From NCBI GenBank assembly GCA_902766185.1, contig CACXCQ010000261.1, positions 1 to 7,741 of the forward strand: a DNA stretch of 7,741 bases. Reading direction: 5' to 3'. The notes beneath the pieces are model-generated. The model had not been told where the DNA came from, did not search any database, and worked only from the letters and a program-made list of their open reading frames with translations. The stretch is from an uncultured Eubacteriales bacterium (GTDB lineage: Bacteria; Bacillota; Clostridia; Peptostreptococcales; Anaerovoracaceae). A program made the position numbers and the translations under genes. Below are positions 1-7,571 of this stretch, one piece after another. The first letter of the stretch is position 1. Each line of letters begins with the position of its first letter.

Positions 1-1
1 A

Positions 2-259
2 TGGCTGCTCACCGGAGAAATGGTGGAACTGATCAACCACGGCGTGGAGAACATCGCCTGCCTGCAGCCCTTCGCCTGCCTGCCCAACCACGTCACCGGC
101 AAGGGCATGATGAAGGCCATGCGCAAGTTCAGCCCCAAGGCGAACATCGTTGCCATCGATTTCGACCCGGGAGCATCCCACGTCAATCAGCTCAACCGGA
201 TCAAACTCATGATGACCACAGCACACAAGAATCTGGCAGAAGAAAAACGGGATGCGTAA
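2..259 (+). CDS. 2-hydroxyacyl-CoA dehydratase activase-like protein, C-terminal fragment
   Basis: This is the 3' end of a gene that begins before the window. The reading frame is open from base 2 (W-L-L-T-G-E-M-V-E-L) to a TAA stop at 257-259, giving 85 visible residues. The segment contains QPFACLPNHVTGKGM, then ANIVAIDFDPGASHVNQ and NRIKLM. This pattern is typical of the C-terminal end of the large (about 1,400-residue) BadF/BadG/HgdC-type activase fusion proteins found in anaerobic Firmicutes. The ATPase part of such proteins is related to the activators that reduce the [4Fe-4S] cluster of 2-hydroxyacyl-CoA dehydratases. For the large fusion proteins the substrate is generally unknown. 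The N-terminal ATPase motifs lie outside the window, so family membership is inferred from the tail alone. The stop codon overlaps the start of the following transporter by 8 bases, suggesting co-transcription. An internal ATG at base 20 is not the real start, because the family-like sequence continues upstream of it. Confidence 0.75.
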   Translation, partial: WLLTGEMVELINHGVENIACLQPFACLPNHVTGKGMMKAMRKFSPKANIVAIDFDPGASHVNQLNRIKLMMTTAHKNLAEEKRDA

Positions 260-1178
260 CGGACAGAACAACATGATGCTCACCATATTCCTCATCGCCA
301 TGATCTCCATCGGCTGGGGACTGGCTTTTATTTCCCTTGCCATACTGCTGAAGGCCATGGCACCGATCCAGGTGCTGGCCGCCAGGTGGAGCATCACCGC
401 GCTGATCCTTCTCGTGCCCGTCCTGACCGGACGGATCAGGATCGATCTGCGTAAAGGCAGGAACACAGCCTTTCTGCTGCTTACCGGTCTGTTCGAGCCC
501 TGTGCGTATTCCATCCTGGAGGCCTACGGCATCAAGATGACCTCTGCCTCCACCAGCGCTATTTTTGTCGCATCCATCCCCAGCATGACGCTCATCCTGG
601 GGATCCTTTTCTTTCGCAACAAGGCCAGTCTGAAGCAGGTGGCCAGCCTTGCCATCACCTTCATCGGCGTGGTCATCGCCACATTCCTTTCGCCTGCCTT
701 TGCTCTGGGCGGCACGAAGGCGGGCATGATCTGCATGACCTTCGGGGTCATCGCCGCCAGCATGTACAGCCTCAGCAGCAGGAGAGCCTCCGAGGAATTC
801 GATGCCGCGTCCATCACGGCGGTCATGGCCTTCGAGGGAGCCATCCTGTTCAACATTATCGCCCTGGTCAGGGGCCATGGGATCGACACGTTCACCGTGC
901 CATTCAGCAGCGGCGTGCTCACCGGTCATCTGCTGTTCCTCAGCATATTCTGCGCCTTTGGTTCGTACTTCTGCTTCAACCGGCTGTTGCAGTACGTGGA
1001 CGCCGCCCTGGCCAACAACATCGTGGGGAGCCTCTCCACCATCATCGGCGTGGCTGCGGGCATCATCTTCATGGGGGATCTGTGGGGCTGGTATACCGTG
1101 GTGGGACTGGCGGTCACTCTGGTCGGCGTCTGGCTGTCCACCATGCTGATGAAGGACGCCGTGGAGGATGGCGGCTGA
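252..1178 (+). CDS. EamA/DMT-family membrane transporter
   Basis: The 308-residue product is very hydrophobic, with about ten predicted membrane helices near residues 8-32, 38-58, 72-92, 97-121, 126-147, 156-175, 186-206, 220-245, 251-273 and 276-297. This fits the duplicated five-helix EamA layout of the drug/metabolite transporter superfamily, and 300 residues is the usual length. The GWGLAF stretch in helix 1 and AARW at the start of helix 2 are family-like. It should sit in the cytoplasmic membrane. Members export or import amino acids, sugars or other small metabolites, but the substrate cannot be read from the sequence. The ATG at 252 overlaps the upstream gene's end by 8 bases, and only a weak A/G-rich stretch precedes it, so translation may be coupled to the upstream gene. 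ATGs at 273 and 276 are possible alternative starts just before helix 1. Confidence 0.85.
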   Translation: MRNGQNNMMLTIFLIAMISIGWGLAFISLAILLKAMAPIQVLAARWSITALILLVPVLTGRIRIDLRKGRNTAFLLLTGLFEPCAYSILEAYGIKMTSASTSAIFVASIPSMTLILGILFFRNKASLKQVASLAITFIGVVIATFLSPAFALGGTKAGMICMTFGVIAASMYSLSSRRASEEFDAASITAVMAFEGAILFNIIALVRGHGIDTFTVPFSSGVLTGHLLFLSIFCAFGSYFCFNRLLQYVDAALANNIVGSLSTIIGVAAGIIFMGDLWGWYTVVGLAVTLVGVWLSTMLMKDAVEDGG

Positions 1179-1194
1179 TCGTGCGGATAACCAG

Positions 1195-1223
1195 TTGAAA
1201 TCCTCTGCTTACTGGTGTATACT
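1195..1223 (+). promoter_or_regulatory. sigma-A promoter of yebC
   Basis: TTGAAA (1195-1200) is followed by a 17-bp spacer and TATACT (1218-1223), one mismatch from consensus in each hexamer. Transcription would begin near 1230, leaving a leader of about 30 nt before the yebC start. It lies just after the transporter stop codon, so yebC is probably a separate transcription unit. Confidence 0.8.
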
Positions 1224-1246
1224 GAAGTCGTAAAAAATAATGAAGA

Positions 1247-1254
1247 GGGAGGTG
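1247..1254 (+). promoter_or_regulatory. ribosome binding site that fixes the yebC start
   Basis: GGGAGGTG contains a full GGAGG, seven bases ahead of the ATG at 1260. It rules out an in-frame GTG at 1215, which lies inside the promoter between its -35 and -10 boxes and would not be on the mRNA. Confidence 0.8.
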
Positions 1255-1259
1255 TCTTC

Positions 1260-1991
1260 ATGGGAAGACATGGAACGATTGCAGGACGTAAGGCGGCGCA
1301 GGATTCCAAGCGCGCAGCCATGTTTACGAAGTATGGAAGACAGATCATCGTAGCCGCAAAGGCAGGCGGGGACCCGGATTACAATTCGACCCTGAGAGTG
1401 GCCATCGAGAAGGCCAAAGCCATCGGCATGCCCAACGAGAACATCAAGCGGGCCATCAAGAAAGGTACCGGCGAGCTGGGCGGCGAGAGCTACGAAGAGC
1501 TGATGTTTGAAGGATACGGCGTGGGCGGCGTTGCCGTCATCGTAGAAGCGCTGACGGACAACAAGAACAGGACCACCGCCGCGGTGAGATCCACCTTTGA
1601 CAAGCACGGCGGAAACCTGGGATCCCAGGGCTGCGTATCCTATATGTTCTCCCGCAAGGGAGTATTCCTCATCGAGAAGACGGATGAGATCGATGAGGAC
1701 GAGCTCATGGAAGCTGCGCTGGAAGCCGGCGCGGACGACATGATCACCAACGAGGACAGTTATGAGATCCTCACCGAGCCCGGAGTATTCAACGATGTGC
1801 ACGGAGCGCTTACTGAGGCGGGTTATGAATTCGTGGAATCCGAGATCGAATTCGTGCCCTCCATGGAAGCCGCGCCCAAGACTCCCGGCGACCTGAAGGC
1901 GCTGAAGAAAATGATCGATATCCTGGAAGAGAACGACGACGTGCAGAAGGTTCACCATAACTGCAGCGTGGATCTGGAGGATATCGGCTGA
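1260..1991 (+). CDS. yebC: YebC/TACO1-family translation factor
   Basis: The product is 243 residues, the usual YebC length. It starts MGRHGTIAGRKAAQD, a variant of the better-known MAGHSKWANIKHRK opening. It continues through the family blocks AIEKAKAIGMPNENIKRAIKKG, YEELMFEGYG, GGVAVIVEALTDNKNRT and KHGGNLGSQGCVSYMF, an acidic IDEDELMEAALEAGADD segment, and a C-terminal LEENDDVQKVHHN block. YebC proteins were long annotated as transcriptional regulators. Work on mitochondrial TACO1 and bacterial homologues instead supports a cytoplasmic role on the ribosome, relieving stalling at proline-rich stretches. The GGVAVIVEALTDNKNRT block resembles the YebC type more than the YeeI (YebC2) type of Bacillus. 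The start at 1260 is supported by its ribosome binding site. It has its own promoter, and its stop codon lies only about 10 bases before the 6S RNA. Confidence 0.93.
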   Translation: MGRHGTIAGRKAAQDSKRAAMFTKYGRQIIVAAKAGGDPDYNSTLRVAIEKAKAIGMPNENIKRAIKKGTGELGGESYEELMFEGYGVGGVAVIVEALTDNKNRTTAAVRSTFDKHGGNLGSQGCVSYMFSRKGVFLIEKTDEIDEDELMEAALEAGADDMITNEDSYEILTEPGVFNDVHGALTEAGYEFVESEIEFVPSMEAAPKTPGDLKALKKMIDILEENDDVQKVHHNCSVDLEDIG

Positions 1992-2001
1992 TCTGCCGGA
2001 C

Positions 2002-2184
2002 GATATGACTGAGGTGTTCGATAAGGGGAAGTATAATTCAACCTACATAACATTCCAGGGATGCCGCGTCCCAGCGGAAGGATGTCAGGCCGCGTGAGGG
2101 CGGAAGACAGACGGCCGCGGCAGGCGACCCACCTATCATTCGATAGGGCGTGAATTATCACCCGACCCGGCACTTCGGTTTATC
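2002..2184 (+). ncRNA. ssrS: 6S RNA (RNA polymerase regulator)
   Basis: 6S RNA imitates an open promoter, binds the housekeeping RNA polymerase holoenzyme and reduces transcription in stationary phase. The call rests on structure and length. ACUGAGGUGU (2008-2017) pairs with GCACUUCGGU (2170-2179), extended by GAUA (2002-2005) with UAUC (2181-2184), to form the closing stem. The following GUGUUCG and the 3' strand CGGCACUUCGG closely match E. coli 6S (AUGUUCG and CGGCAUCUCGG). AUAAUUCA (2033-2040) pairs perfectly with UGAAUUAU (2151-2158) as the second stem, with GGGG (2025-2028) facing CCC (2161-2163). A central bubble follows, carrying on its 3' strand the hairpin CCUAUC-AUUC-GAUAGG (2132-2147), as in E. 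coli. The apical arm opens with UGCCGCG pairing with CGCGGCA (near 2062-2068 and 2117-2123). Total length of about 183 nt is typical. Ends are approximate. No convincing promoter was seen directly upstream, so it may be processed from a yebC transcript. Confidence 0.85.
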
Positions 2185-2200
2185 TTTAATAGCTTACGAC

Positions 2201-2227
2201 AAAATCCCGTGGTCAAGCGGGATTTTT
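2201..2227 (+). terminator. intrinsic terminator after the 6S RNA
   Basis: AAAATCCCG (2201-2209) and CGGGATTTT (2218-2226) form a perfect 9-bp stem around an 8-base loop, ending in a run of five T. It lies 16 bases after the closing stem of the 6S RNA and 35 bases before htpG. It probably ends the 6S transcript and any read-through from yebC. Confidence 0.88.
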
Positions 2228-2262
2228 GCCAATATTTCATAAGAAAGAAGGACTGATACACA

Positions 2263-4221
2263 ATGGCAAAAAAACAATTCAAGGCGGAATCCAAGAGGCT
2301 GCTTGACCTGATGATCAACTCCATCTACACCCACAAGGAGATATTTCTCCGGGAGCTGATCTCCAACGCCAGCGACGCCATCGACAAGCTCTATTACCGC
2401 AGCCTTGCCGATGGATTATCCGGCATGAACCGGGAGGATTTCAGCATTCGCATCGACGCGGACAGAGAAGGAAGGACCCTGACCATCACCGATAACGGCA
2501 TAGGCATGACGAAGGAGGAAATGGAGAAGAACCTGGGCACCATCGCCAGATCCGGCAGCCTGGACTTCAAAGCCGCCATGGAACAGGCCGACACGAAGAG
2601 CGGCACAGGCGACGATATCGATATCATCGGCCAGTTCGGTGTGGGATTCTACTCCGCGTTCATGGTGAGCGACAAGGTGACGGTGGTATCCCGGGCATTC
2701 GGCGCCGACGAGGCGTGGCAGTGGGAGTCTACGGGCGCTGACGGCTATACCATGAAGGAAGCGCAGAAGGACGGCCACGGGACCGAGATCACGCTGGTCA
2801 TCAAGGCGGATACCGATGACGAGCGGTATACCGAGTTTCTGGAGGAATACCGGATCCGCACGCTGATCCGCAAGTATTCGGATTACATCCGTTACCCCAT
2901 CCAGATGATGGTGGAGAGATCCCGTCCGGTGGAAGATCCGGAGGCGGTCGTCGACGAGGGGGCGGACCAGAACGCTGCGCCCCAGTACGAGACTTATTAC
3001 GAGCTGGAGACCCTCAACTCCATGGTACCCCTGTGGAAGAAGCAGAAAAGCAGTCTGACCGACGAGGATTACAATCAGTTCTACAAAGAAAAGTATTACG
3101 ACATGACGGATCCGGTGAAGGTGATCCACACCAACGTAGAGGGTGTGATCAGCTATACGGCGCTGCTGTTCATTCCGGGGCAGGCTCCCTACAACTACTA
3201 CTCAAAGGATTTTGAGAAGGGGCTGCAGCTCTATTCCTCCGGTGTGATGATCATGGACAGGTGCCCGGATCTGCTTCCGGACTATTTCAGCTTCGTCCGG
3301 GGACTCGTGGATTCCCAGGACCTTTCGCTGAACATCTCCCGGGAAATGCTCCAGCACGACCGCCAGCTGAAGGCCATCGCCCAAAGGCTGGAAAAGAAGA
3401 TCAGATCTGAGCTGCTGGAACTGCTGAACAAAGACAGGGAAAGCTACGCCGCCTTCTTCAAAAACTTCGGTCTGCAGCTGAAGTACGGTGTCTACGAAGG
3501 CTTCGGCATGAACAAGGACAAGCTCCAGGATCTGCTGATCTACTACTCCAGCCGGGAGCCTGAAGAAGAGGACGAAAGCCGCATGGCCACTTTGGCGGAG
3601 TACGTCTCCCGGATGAAGGAGGAGCAGAAATACATCTATTACGCGGTGGGGGAAAGCGTCGAGAAGATCGACAAGATGCCCCAGACCGAAGTGCTCAAGG
3701 ACAAGGGCTATGAGATCCTCTACATGACGGACGACGTTGACGAGTTCGCCATCCAGATGCTCCGCGAATTCGACGGCAAGGAGTTCAAGTCCGTGTCCGC
3801 CGACGATCTGGAGATCGAGGAGACCGACGAGGAGAAGGAAGCAGCGAAGAAGAAGGAAGAGGACACGAAGGATCTTCTGGCCTACATGAAGGACTGCCTG
3901 GAGGGCAAGGTGACGGATGTGAAGCTGACCCAGCGCCTGAAATCCCATCCCGTGTGCCTCACCGCAAGGGGAGGTCTGTCCATCGAGATGGAAAAGGTCC
4001 TGAACGCCATGCCGATGGACGAGAAGGTGAAGGCGGAGCGCGTGCTGGAGATCAACGCCAACCACAAGATCGTGGACACTCTGCAGGCCCTCTATCAGAC
4101 GGACAAGGAGAAGGTGAAGACCTACGCGTCGATCCTTTACGATGAGGCTCTGCTCATCGAAGGGCTCCATCCGGAGGATCCGGTGGCCTTCGCCACCGCA
4201 GTCTGCGAGCTGATGATCTGA
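2263..4221 (+). CDS. htpG: molecular chaperone HtpG (bacterial Hsp90)
   Basis: The product is a 652-residue cytosolic ATP-dependent chaperone that works as a dimer to remodel and fold client proteins, often with DnaK. E. coli HtpG is 624 residues. The N-terminal GHKL ATPase domain (about 1-220) has the expected sites: E31 and N35 in [15 protein letters not shown]77-x-G79-x-G81 in DNGIGM, and the lid glycines in GQFGVGFYS (123-131). The middle domain carries [11 protein letters not shown], with R360 matching the catalytic arginine (R336 in E. coli). A charged E/K-rich linker (around residues 524-545) leads to the C-terminal dimerisation domain. The start at 2263 has GAAGGA at 2247-2252, ten bases upstream. 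No CIRCE element or tandem CtsR box is present in the leader. The leader after the upstream terminator is only 35 bp, so its promoter is not evident. polA follows after 25 bases. Confidence 0.97.
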   Translation: MAKKQFKAESKRLLDLMINSIYTHKEIFLRELISNASDAIDKLYYRSLADGLSGMNREDFSIRIDADREGRTLTITDNGIGMTKEEMEKNLGTIARSGSLDFKAAMEQADTKSGTGDDIDIIGQFGVGFYSAFMVSDKVTVVSRAFGADEAWQWESTGADGYTMKEAQKDGHGTEITLVIKADTDDERYTEFLEEYRIRTLIRKYSDYIRYPIQMMVERSRPVEDPEAVVDEGADQNAAPQYETYYELETLNSMVPLWKKQKSSLTDEDYNQFYKEKYYDMTDPVKVIHTNVEGVISYTALLFIPGQAPYNYYSKDFEKGLQLYSSGVMIMDRCPDLLPDYFSFVRGLVDSQDLSLNISREMLQHDRQLKAIAQRLEKKIRSELLELLNKDRESYAAFFKNFGLQLKYGVYEGFGMNKDKLQDLLIYYSSREPEEEDESRMATLAEYVSRMKEEQKYIYYAVGESVEKIDKMPQTEVLKDKGYEILYMTDDVDEFAIQMLREFDGKEFKSVSADDLEIEETDEEKEAAKKKEEDTKDLLAYMKDCLEGKVTDVKLTQRLKSHPVCLTARGGLSIEMEKVLNAMPMDEKVKAERVLEINANHKIVDTLQALYQTDKEKVKTYASILYDEALLIEGLHPEDPVAFATAVCELMI

Positions 4222-4234
4222 TAAGCCTTAAGGC

Positions 4235-4240
4235 GGAGGA
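4235..4240 (+). promoter_or_regulatory. ribosome binding site of polA
   Basis: GGAGGA sits six bases ahead of the polA ATG, in the 25-base gap after the htpG stop. The gap holds no room for a promoter or terminator, so htpG and polA are probably on one mRNA. Confidence 0.75.
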
Positions 4241-4246
4241 AACGAG

Positions 4247-6913
4247 ATGAAACGAATCGCGATCATAGACGGAAACAGCCTGATCAACCGGGCCTACTAC
4301 GCCATGCGAAACCCCATGATGACGAAGGAGGGGATCTACACCCACGCCATCTTCGGGTTTTTGAACATGCTGGATAAGATCCGCAGGGATTACGAACCGG
4401 AGTACATGGCTGTGGCCTTTGACATGAAGGCGCCGACCTTCCGGCATATGGAGTACGACGAGTACAAGGCGGGAAGGAAGAAGATGCCGCCGGAGCTGGC
4501 TATGCAGATCCCGCTGCTCAAGGACGTCCTGGACGCCATGGGGATAACCCGGGTAGAAACGGAGGGCTTTGAGGCTGACGATATCATCGGCACCATCGCC
4601 CAGGCGGCGGAGGCGGAAGGACTCGAGCCCTACATCTTCACCGGTGACAGGGACCAGCTGCAGCTGGCCACGGACACCATCCGCGTGGTGTTCACGAAGA
4701 AGGGCGTTTCCGAATTCGACATCTATGACGCGGCTGCGTTCGAGGAAAAATACGGCTTCAAGCCCCTGCAGTTCATCGATTACAAAGGGCTGGCCGGAGA
4801 CAGCTCCGACAATATCCCGGGGGTCCCCGGCGTGGGAGACAAGACGGCCACGAAGCTCATCCAGGAGTACGGCAGCGTGGAGGAGATCCTGGCCCATGCG
4901 GATGACATCAAGCCGGCAGGTCTTCAGAAGAAGATCTCCGAGAACCGGCAGCAGGCCATCATGAGCAAAATGCTGGCCACCATCAACACCAGCGTGCCCA
5001 TCGATACGGACATCAAAGGCTGGGAGATCCGGGAAACGGATACCCAGGCTCTGGTGGCCATCTACCGCAAGCTGGAGTTCAACCGTTTCCTCAAGAAACT
5101 GAAGCTGACGGGAGAGGAGGAGGAAGAGGCTCCTGAGGATCTTTCCTTCGCCCCGGTGGACACCAGCGGGTTTTCCAGGGTGATCATCCGGGAGCCCTCT
5201 GCCCTTGAGGGCCTTTCCTTCAGCGGGGAGGCCGTGCTGAAGGTCTTCGGCGACAACAGCCACGTGCGCACGCCAGCCATCGACGGCGTGATCCTCACCT
5301 GCGGCGATACCTGCTGCTGGTTCGAACCGGCGGTGCTGGAGGCGCTGATCCCGTGGCTGCAGGACCAGCCTTTGCGCGTGAGCGGGCACGACATCAAGAA
5401 GGATATCTATATGCTCATGTGCCTGGGAGCGGATGGATTTGAGGTGGCCTGGGACACGCAGGTGGCCCAGTACGTTCTGGATCCGGGACGCAGCGATTAC
5501 AGCTTCTCCGCCATGACCACCGAGTTTCTGAAGGAAACGGTGGAAGAAGAGAAGGATTTCATGGGCGGCGGCAGCCAGATCGATCTCTTCACGGATCCCG
5601 CGGAGAGCTACCTGGATTACGGTCTGCGGTGGTCCGCGGCTGTGATGGAGCTTCGCCAGATCCAGAGCAGACAGCTCAAGGCCCAGAAGCTGGAGACTGT
5701 TCTGACGGATATCGAGCTTCCGCTGATCCAGGTGATGGCGGCCATGGAGAAGGAGGGCTTCCGGGCGGACCGGGAGTACCTGGCTTCCTTCGGGGAAGAA
5801 CTCACGGTGGAGATCGACCGGCTGACGGATTCCATCCACGAGATGGCCGGCGAGGAGTTCAACATCAATTCACCTACCCAGCTCGGTCCCATCCTGTTTG
5901 AGAAGCTCGAGCTTCCCCACGGCAAGAAGACGAAGCGGGGGTATTCCACCAGCGCGGACATCCTGGAAAAGGTGAAGGACAAGCATCCCATCGTTCCCGC
6001 TATTCTGGAATACCGGCAGCTGACCAAGCTGCGGAGCACATACATCGAAGGTCTGATTCCGCTGATCAATGAGGAGGACGGCAAGATCCACGCCCATTTC
6101 ATGCAGACGGTGGCCGCCACCGGAAGGATCAGCTGCACCGAGCCAAACCTGCAGAACATCCCCATCCGCACGGAGCTGGGACGCAAGCTGCGCAAGGCCT
6201 TCATCCCGGACGATGAGGACCACACTCTGGTGGGGGCGGACTACTCCCAGATCGAGCTGCGGGTGCTGGCTCACATGTCGCAGGACCAGGCTTTGATCGA
6301 TGCCTTCAATCACGGGGAGGATATCCACCGGGCTACGGCAGCCAATGTTCTGGGGGTCCCGGAGGACGAGATCACTCCGGATGAGCGCAGCAGGGCAAAG
6401 GCAGTGAATTTCGGCGTGATCTACGGCATGAGCGCCTTCGGTCTGTCCAGCAACCTGAACATTTCCCGCAAGGAAGCGGACGAATACATCAAAGCGTATT
6501 TCGAAAAGCACCAGGCGGTAAAGGAATTCATGGACGGACAGGTGGCCTTCTGCAAAGAGAATGGCTACGTGGAGACCATGTTCGGCCGCAAGCGCTACAT
6601 CAACGAGATCAAGGCCTCTCAGTTTATGGTGCGGCAGATCGGTGAGCGCCTGGCCATGAATTCACCCATCCAGGGCAGCGCGGCGGACATCATCAAGATC
6701 GCCATGGTCCGGGTGTGGCAGGCCCTGCGGCAGCAAGGTCTCAAGTCCCGGCTGATCCTGCAGATCCACGACGAACTGATTATCCACACGGACCGTGAGG
6801 AGCTGGAAGTGGTGAAGAAGCTGCTGGTGGAGAACATGGAGGCCGCTGTGGAAATGAGCGTGGCCCTGAAGGCGGATCTGAACGAAGGAGAGAACTGGTA
6901 TGAACTCAAGTGA
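4247..6913 (+). CDS. polA: DNA polymerase I
   Basis: This 888-residue enzyme fills gaps and removes RNA primers during lagging-strand synthesis and excision repair. The N-terminal 5' nuclease domain (about 1-290) keeps the metal-binding acidic residues D8, D59, E109/D111/D112, D134/D136 and D185/D188, plus the helix-hairpin-helix GVPGVGDKTA. The middle domain (about 305-470) has the 3'-5' exonuclease fold but appears inactive. The DxE of motif I is replaced near VLKVFGDNS (330-338). D386 survives in GHDIKKD. The YxxxD of motif III reads YGLRW (458-462), so D is W. This loss of proofreading is known in other Pol I enzymes such as those of Bacillus stearothermophilus and Thermus. The polymerase domain (about 490-888) has motif A DYSQIELR (D665), the O-helix RSRAKAVNFGVIYG (R714, K718, F722, Y726) and motif C QIHDE (H841, D842, E843). 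F722 is the residue type that favours deoxynucleotides over dideoxynucleotides. Its end overlaps coaE by 14 bases. Confidence 0.97.
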   Translation: MKRIAIIDGNSLINRAYYAMRNPMMTKEGIYTHAIFGFLNMLDKIRRDYEPEYMAVAFDMKAPTFRHMEYDEYKAGRKKMPPELAMQIPLLKDVLDAMGITRVETEGFEADDIIGTIAQAAEAEGLEPYIFTGDRDQLQLATDTIRVVFTKKGVSEFDIYDAAAFEEKYGFKPLQFIDYKGLAGDSSDNIPGVPGVGDKTATKLIQEYGSVEEILAHADDIKPAGLQKKISENRQQAIMSKMLATINTSVPIDTDIKGWEIRETDTQALVAIYRKLEFNRFLKKLKLTGEEEEEAPEDLSFAPVDTSGFSRVIIREPSALEGLSFSGEAVLKVFGDNSHVRTPAIDGVILTCGDTCCWFEPAVLEALIPWLQDQPLRVSGHDIKKDIYMLMCLGADGFEVAWDTQVAQYVLDPGRSDYSFSAMTTEFLKETVEEEKDFMGGGSQIDLFTDPAESYLDYGLRWSAAVMELRQIQSRQLKAQKLETVLTDIELPLIQVMAAMEKEGFRADREYLASFGEELTVEIDRLTDSIHEMAGEEFNINSPTQLGPILFEKLELPHGKKTKRGYSTSADILEKVKDKHPIVPAILEYRQLTKLRSTYIEGLIPLINEEDGKIHAHFMQTVAATGRISCTEPNLQNIPIRTELGRKLRKAFIPDDEDHTLVGADYSQIELRVLAHMSQDQALIDAFNHGEDIHRATAANVLGVPEDEITPDERSRAKAVNFGVIYGMSAFGLSSNLNISRKEADEYIKAYFEKHQAVKEFMDGQVAFCKENGYVETMFGRKRYINEIKASQFMVRQIGERLAMNSPIQGSAADIIKIAMVRVWQALRQQGLKSRLILQIHDELIIHTDREELEVVKKLLVENMEAAVEMSVALKADLNEGENWYELK

Positions 6914-7571
6914 TCGTCTGCCGTTGGAATTTGCGGTGATCGGGCTTACCGGCGGGATCGGCACGGGAAAATCCACCGCCGCCAGATATCTCGCACAGAA
7001 GGGGCTTGCCCACATCGACGCCGACGCCATCAGCTGGCAGCTCACGCATAAGGAGCCGGGGGTCCCCAATCCCGTTCTGGAAAGGATCGGGGAGGCCTTC
7101 GCGGAAAAGGTGCTGGATGAAGACGGCGCCCTGGACCGGGCGGCCATGGCCGGCATCGTTTTCGGCGATCCGGCGAAAAAGAAGCTATTGGAGAGTATTC
7201 TCTTCGAGGAGATCATCCTCGTGATCCGCCGGCAGATCCGGGAAGCCCGGGAAAAAGCGGCGAGCCAGGAAGAGGAGGGGAGCATCAGAGGAGCGCTCCT
7301 GGATGCTCCGCTGCTCTTTGAGGCAGATCTTCAGGGCCTTTGCGATGTGGTCATCGTCCTGACGGCGGAGCACGACATACGCATGCAGAGGATCATGGAA
7401 CGGGATGGCTGCGGCCCGGAGGAGGTGGAAGCCCGCATAAGAAACCAGATGTCCGATGAGCAAAAGCTGGCTCTGGCGGATTATTCCGCGGACAATTCCG
7501 GGGACCGCAAACACCTGCATGATCAGCTCGACCGGATACTGGAGGACATCTTCGGAGACAAAAATGCTTGA
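6900..7571 (+). CDS. coaE: dephospho-CoA kinase
   Basis: CoaE phosphorylates the ribose 3'-hydroxyl of dephospho-CoA with ATP, the last step of coenzyme A synthesis, in the cytoplasm. The 223-residue product has the P-loop GGIGTGKST (18-26), HIDADAI with D40 and D42, the DAPLLFEADL substrate-site block, and an adenylate-kinase-like lid with RIMERDG and RIRNQM. Near the end, ADYSADNSG matches the family's ADYVIDNSG. E. coli CoaE is 206 residues; the extra length is a short N-terminal extension and a longer charged loop around EKAASQEEEGS. The His-Pro pair common in the LNxxxHP helix is replaced here (LESILFEEII), so that position is atypical. The ATG at 6900 lies inside polA with GAAGGAG at 6884-6890, nine bases upstream, so translation is probably coupled. 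In many Firmicutes coaE sits close to polA, often with mutM between; mutM is absent here. Confidence 0.95.
   Translation: MNSSDRLPLEFAVIGLTGGIGTGKSTAARYLAQKGLAHIDADAISWQLTHKEPGVPNPVLERIGEAFAEKVLDEDGALDRAAMAGIVFGDPAKKKLLESILFEEIILVIRRQIREAREKAASQEEEGSIRGALLDAPLLFEADLQGLCDVVIVLTAEHDIRMQRIMERDGCGPEEVEARIRNQMSDEQKLALADYSADNSGDRKHLHDQLDRILEDIFGDKNA

Noticed and set aside
1..276. Forward frame of 91 codons at the window start.
   Set aside because: The arginine- and histidine-rich product is an out-of-frame reading of the activase tail, which has clear family sequence in the next frame.
207..929. Open frame of 240 codons on the minus strand over the transporter.
   Set aside because: The composition is low-complexity (G, D, H, Q) with no recognisable domain, and it opposes a clear membrane protein gene.
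2009..2037. Promoter with a perfect TATAAT (2032-2037) and a weak -35 (CTGAGG).
   Set aside because: Both elements fall inside the stems of the 6S RNA (2008-2017 and 2033-2040), whose pairing explains the sequence better. The -35 matches consensus at only three positions.
2041..2180. Riboswitch, T-box, SRP RNA or RNase P RNA in the yebC-htpG gap.
   Set aside because: None of the conserved cores of these classes (for example the SRP GGAAG loop context or the T-box GGGTGGAACC) are present, whereas the 6S architecture fits end to end.
2208..2217. CtsR heat-shock operator half-site (GGTCAA at 2211-2216) ahead of htpG.
   Set aside because: CtsR needs a tandem heptad repeat; only one copy is present and it lies in the terminator loop.
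3202..4170. Open frame of 322 codons on the minus strand over htpG.
   Set aside because: It is a shadow of the conserved HtpG frame; no motif or ribosome binding site supports it.
4154..5839. Open frame of 561 codons on the minus strand.
   Set aside because: It lies antisense to htpG and polA, is rich in H, L, R and D as expected from a mirror frame in GC-rich DNA, and shows no family motif. The + strand genes are certain.
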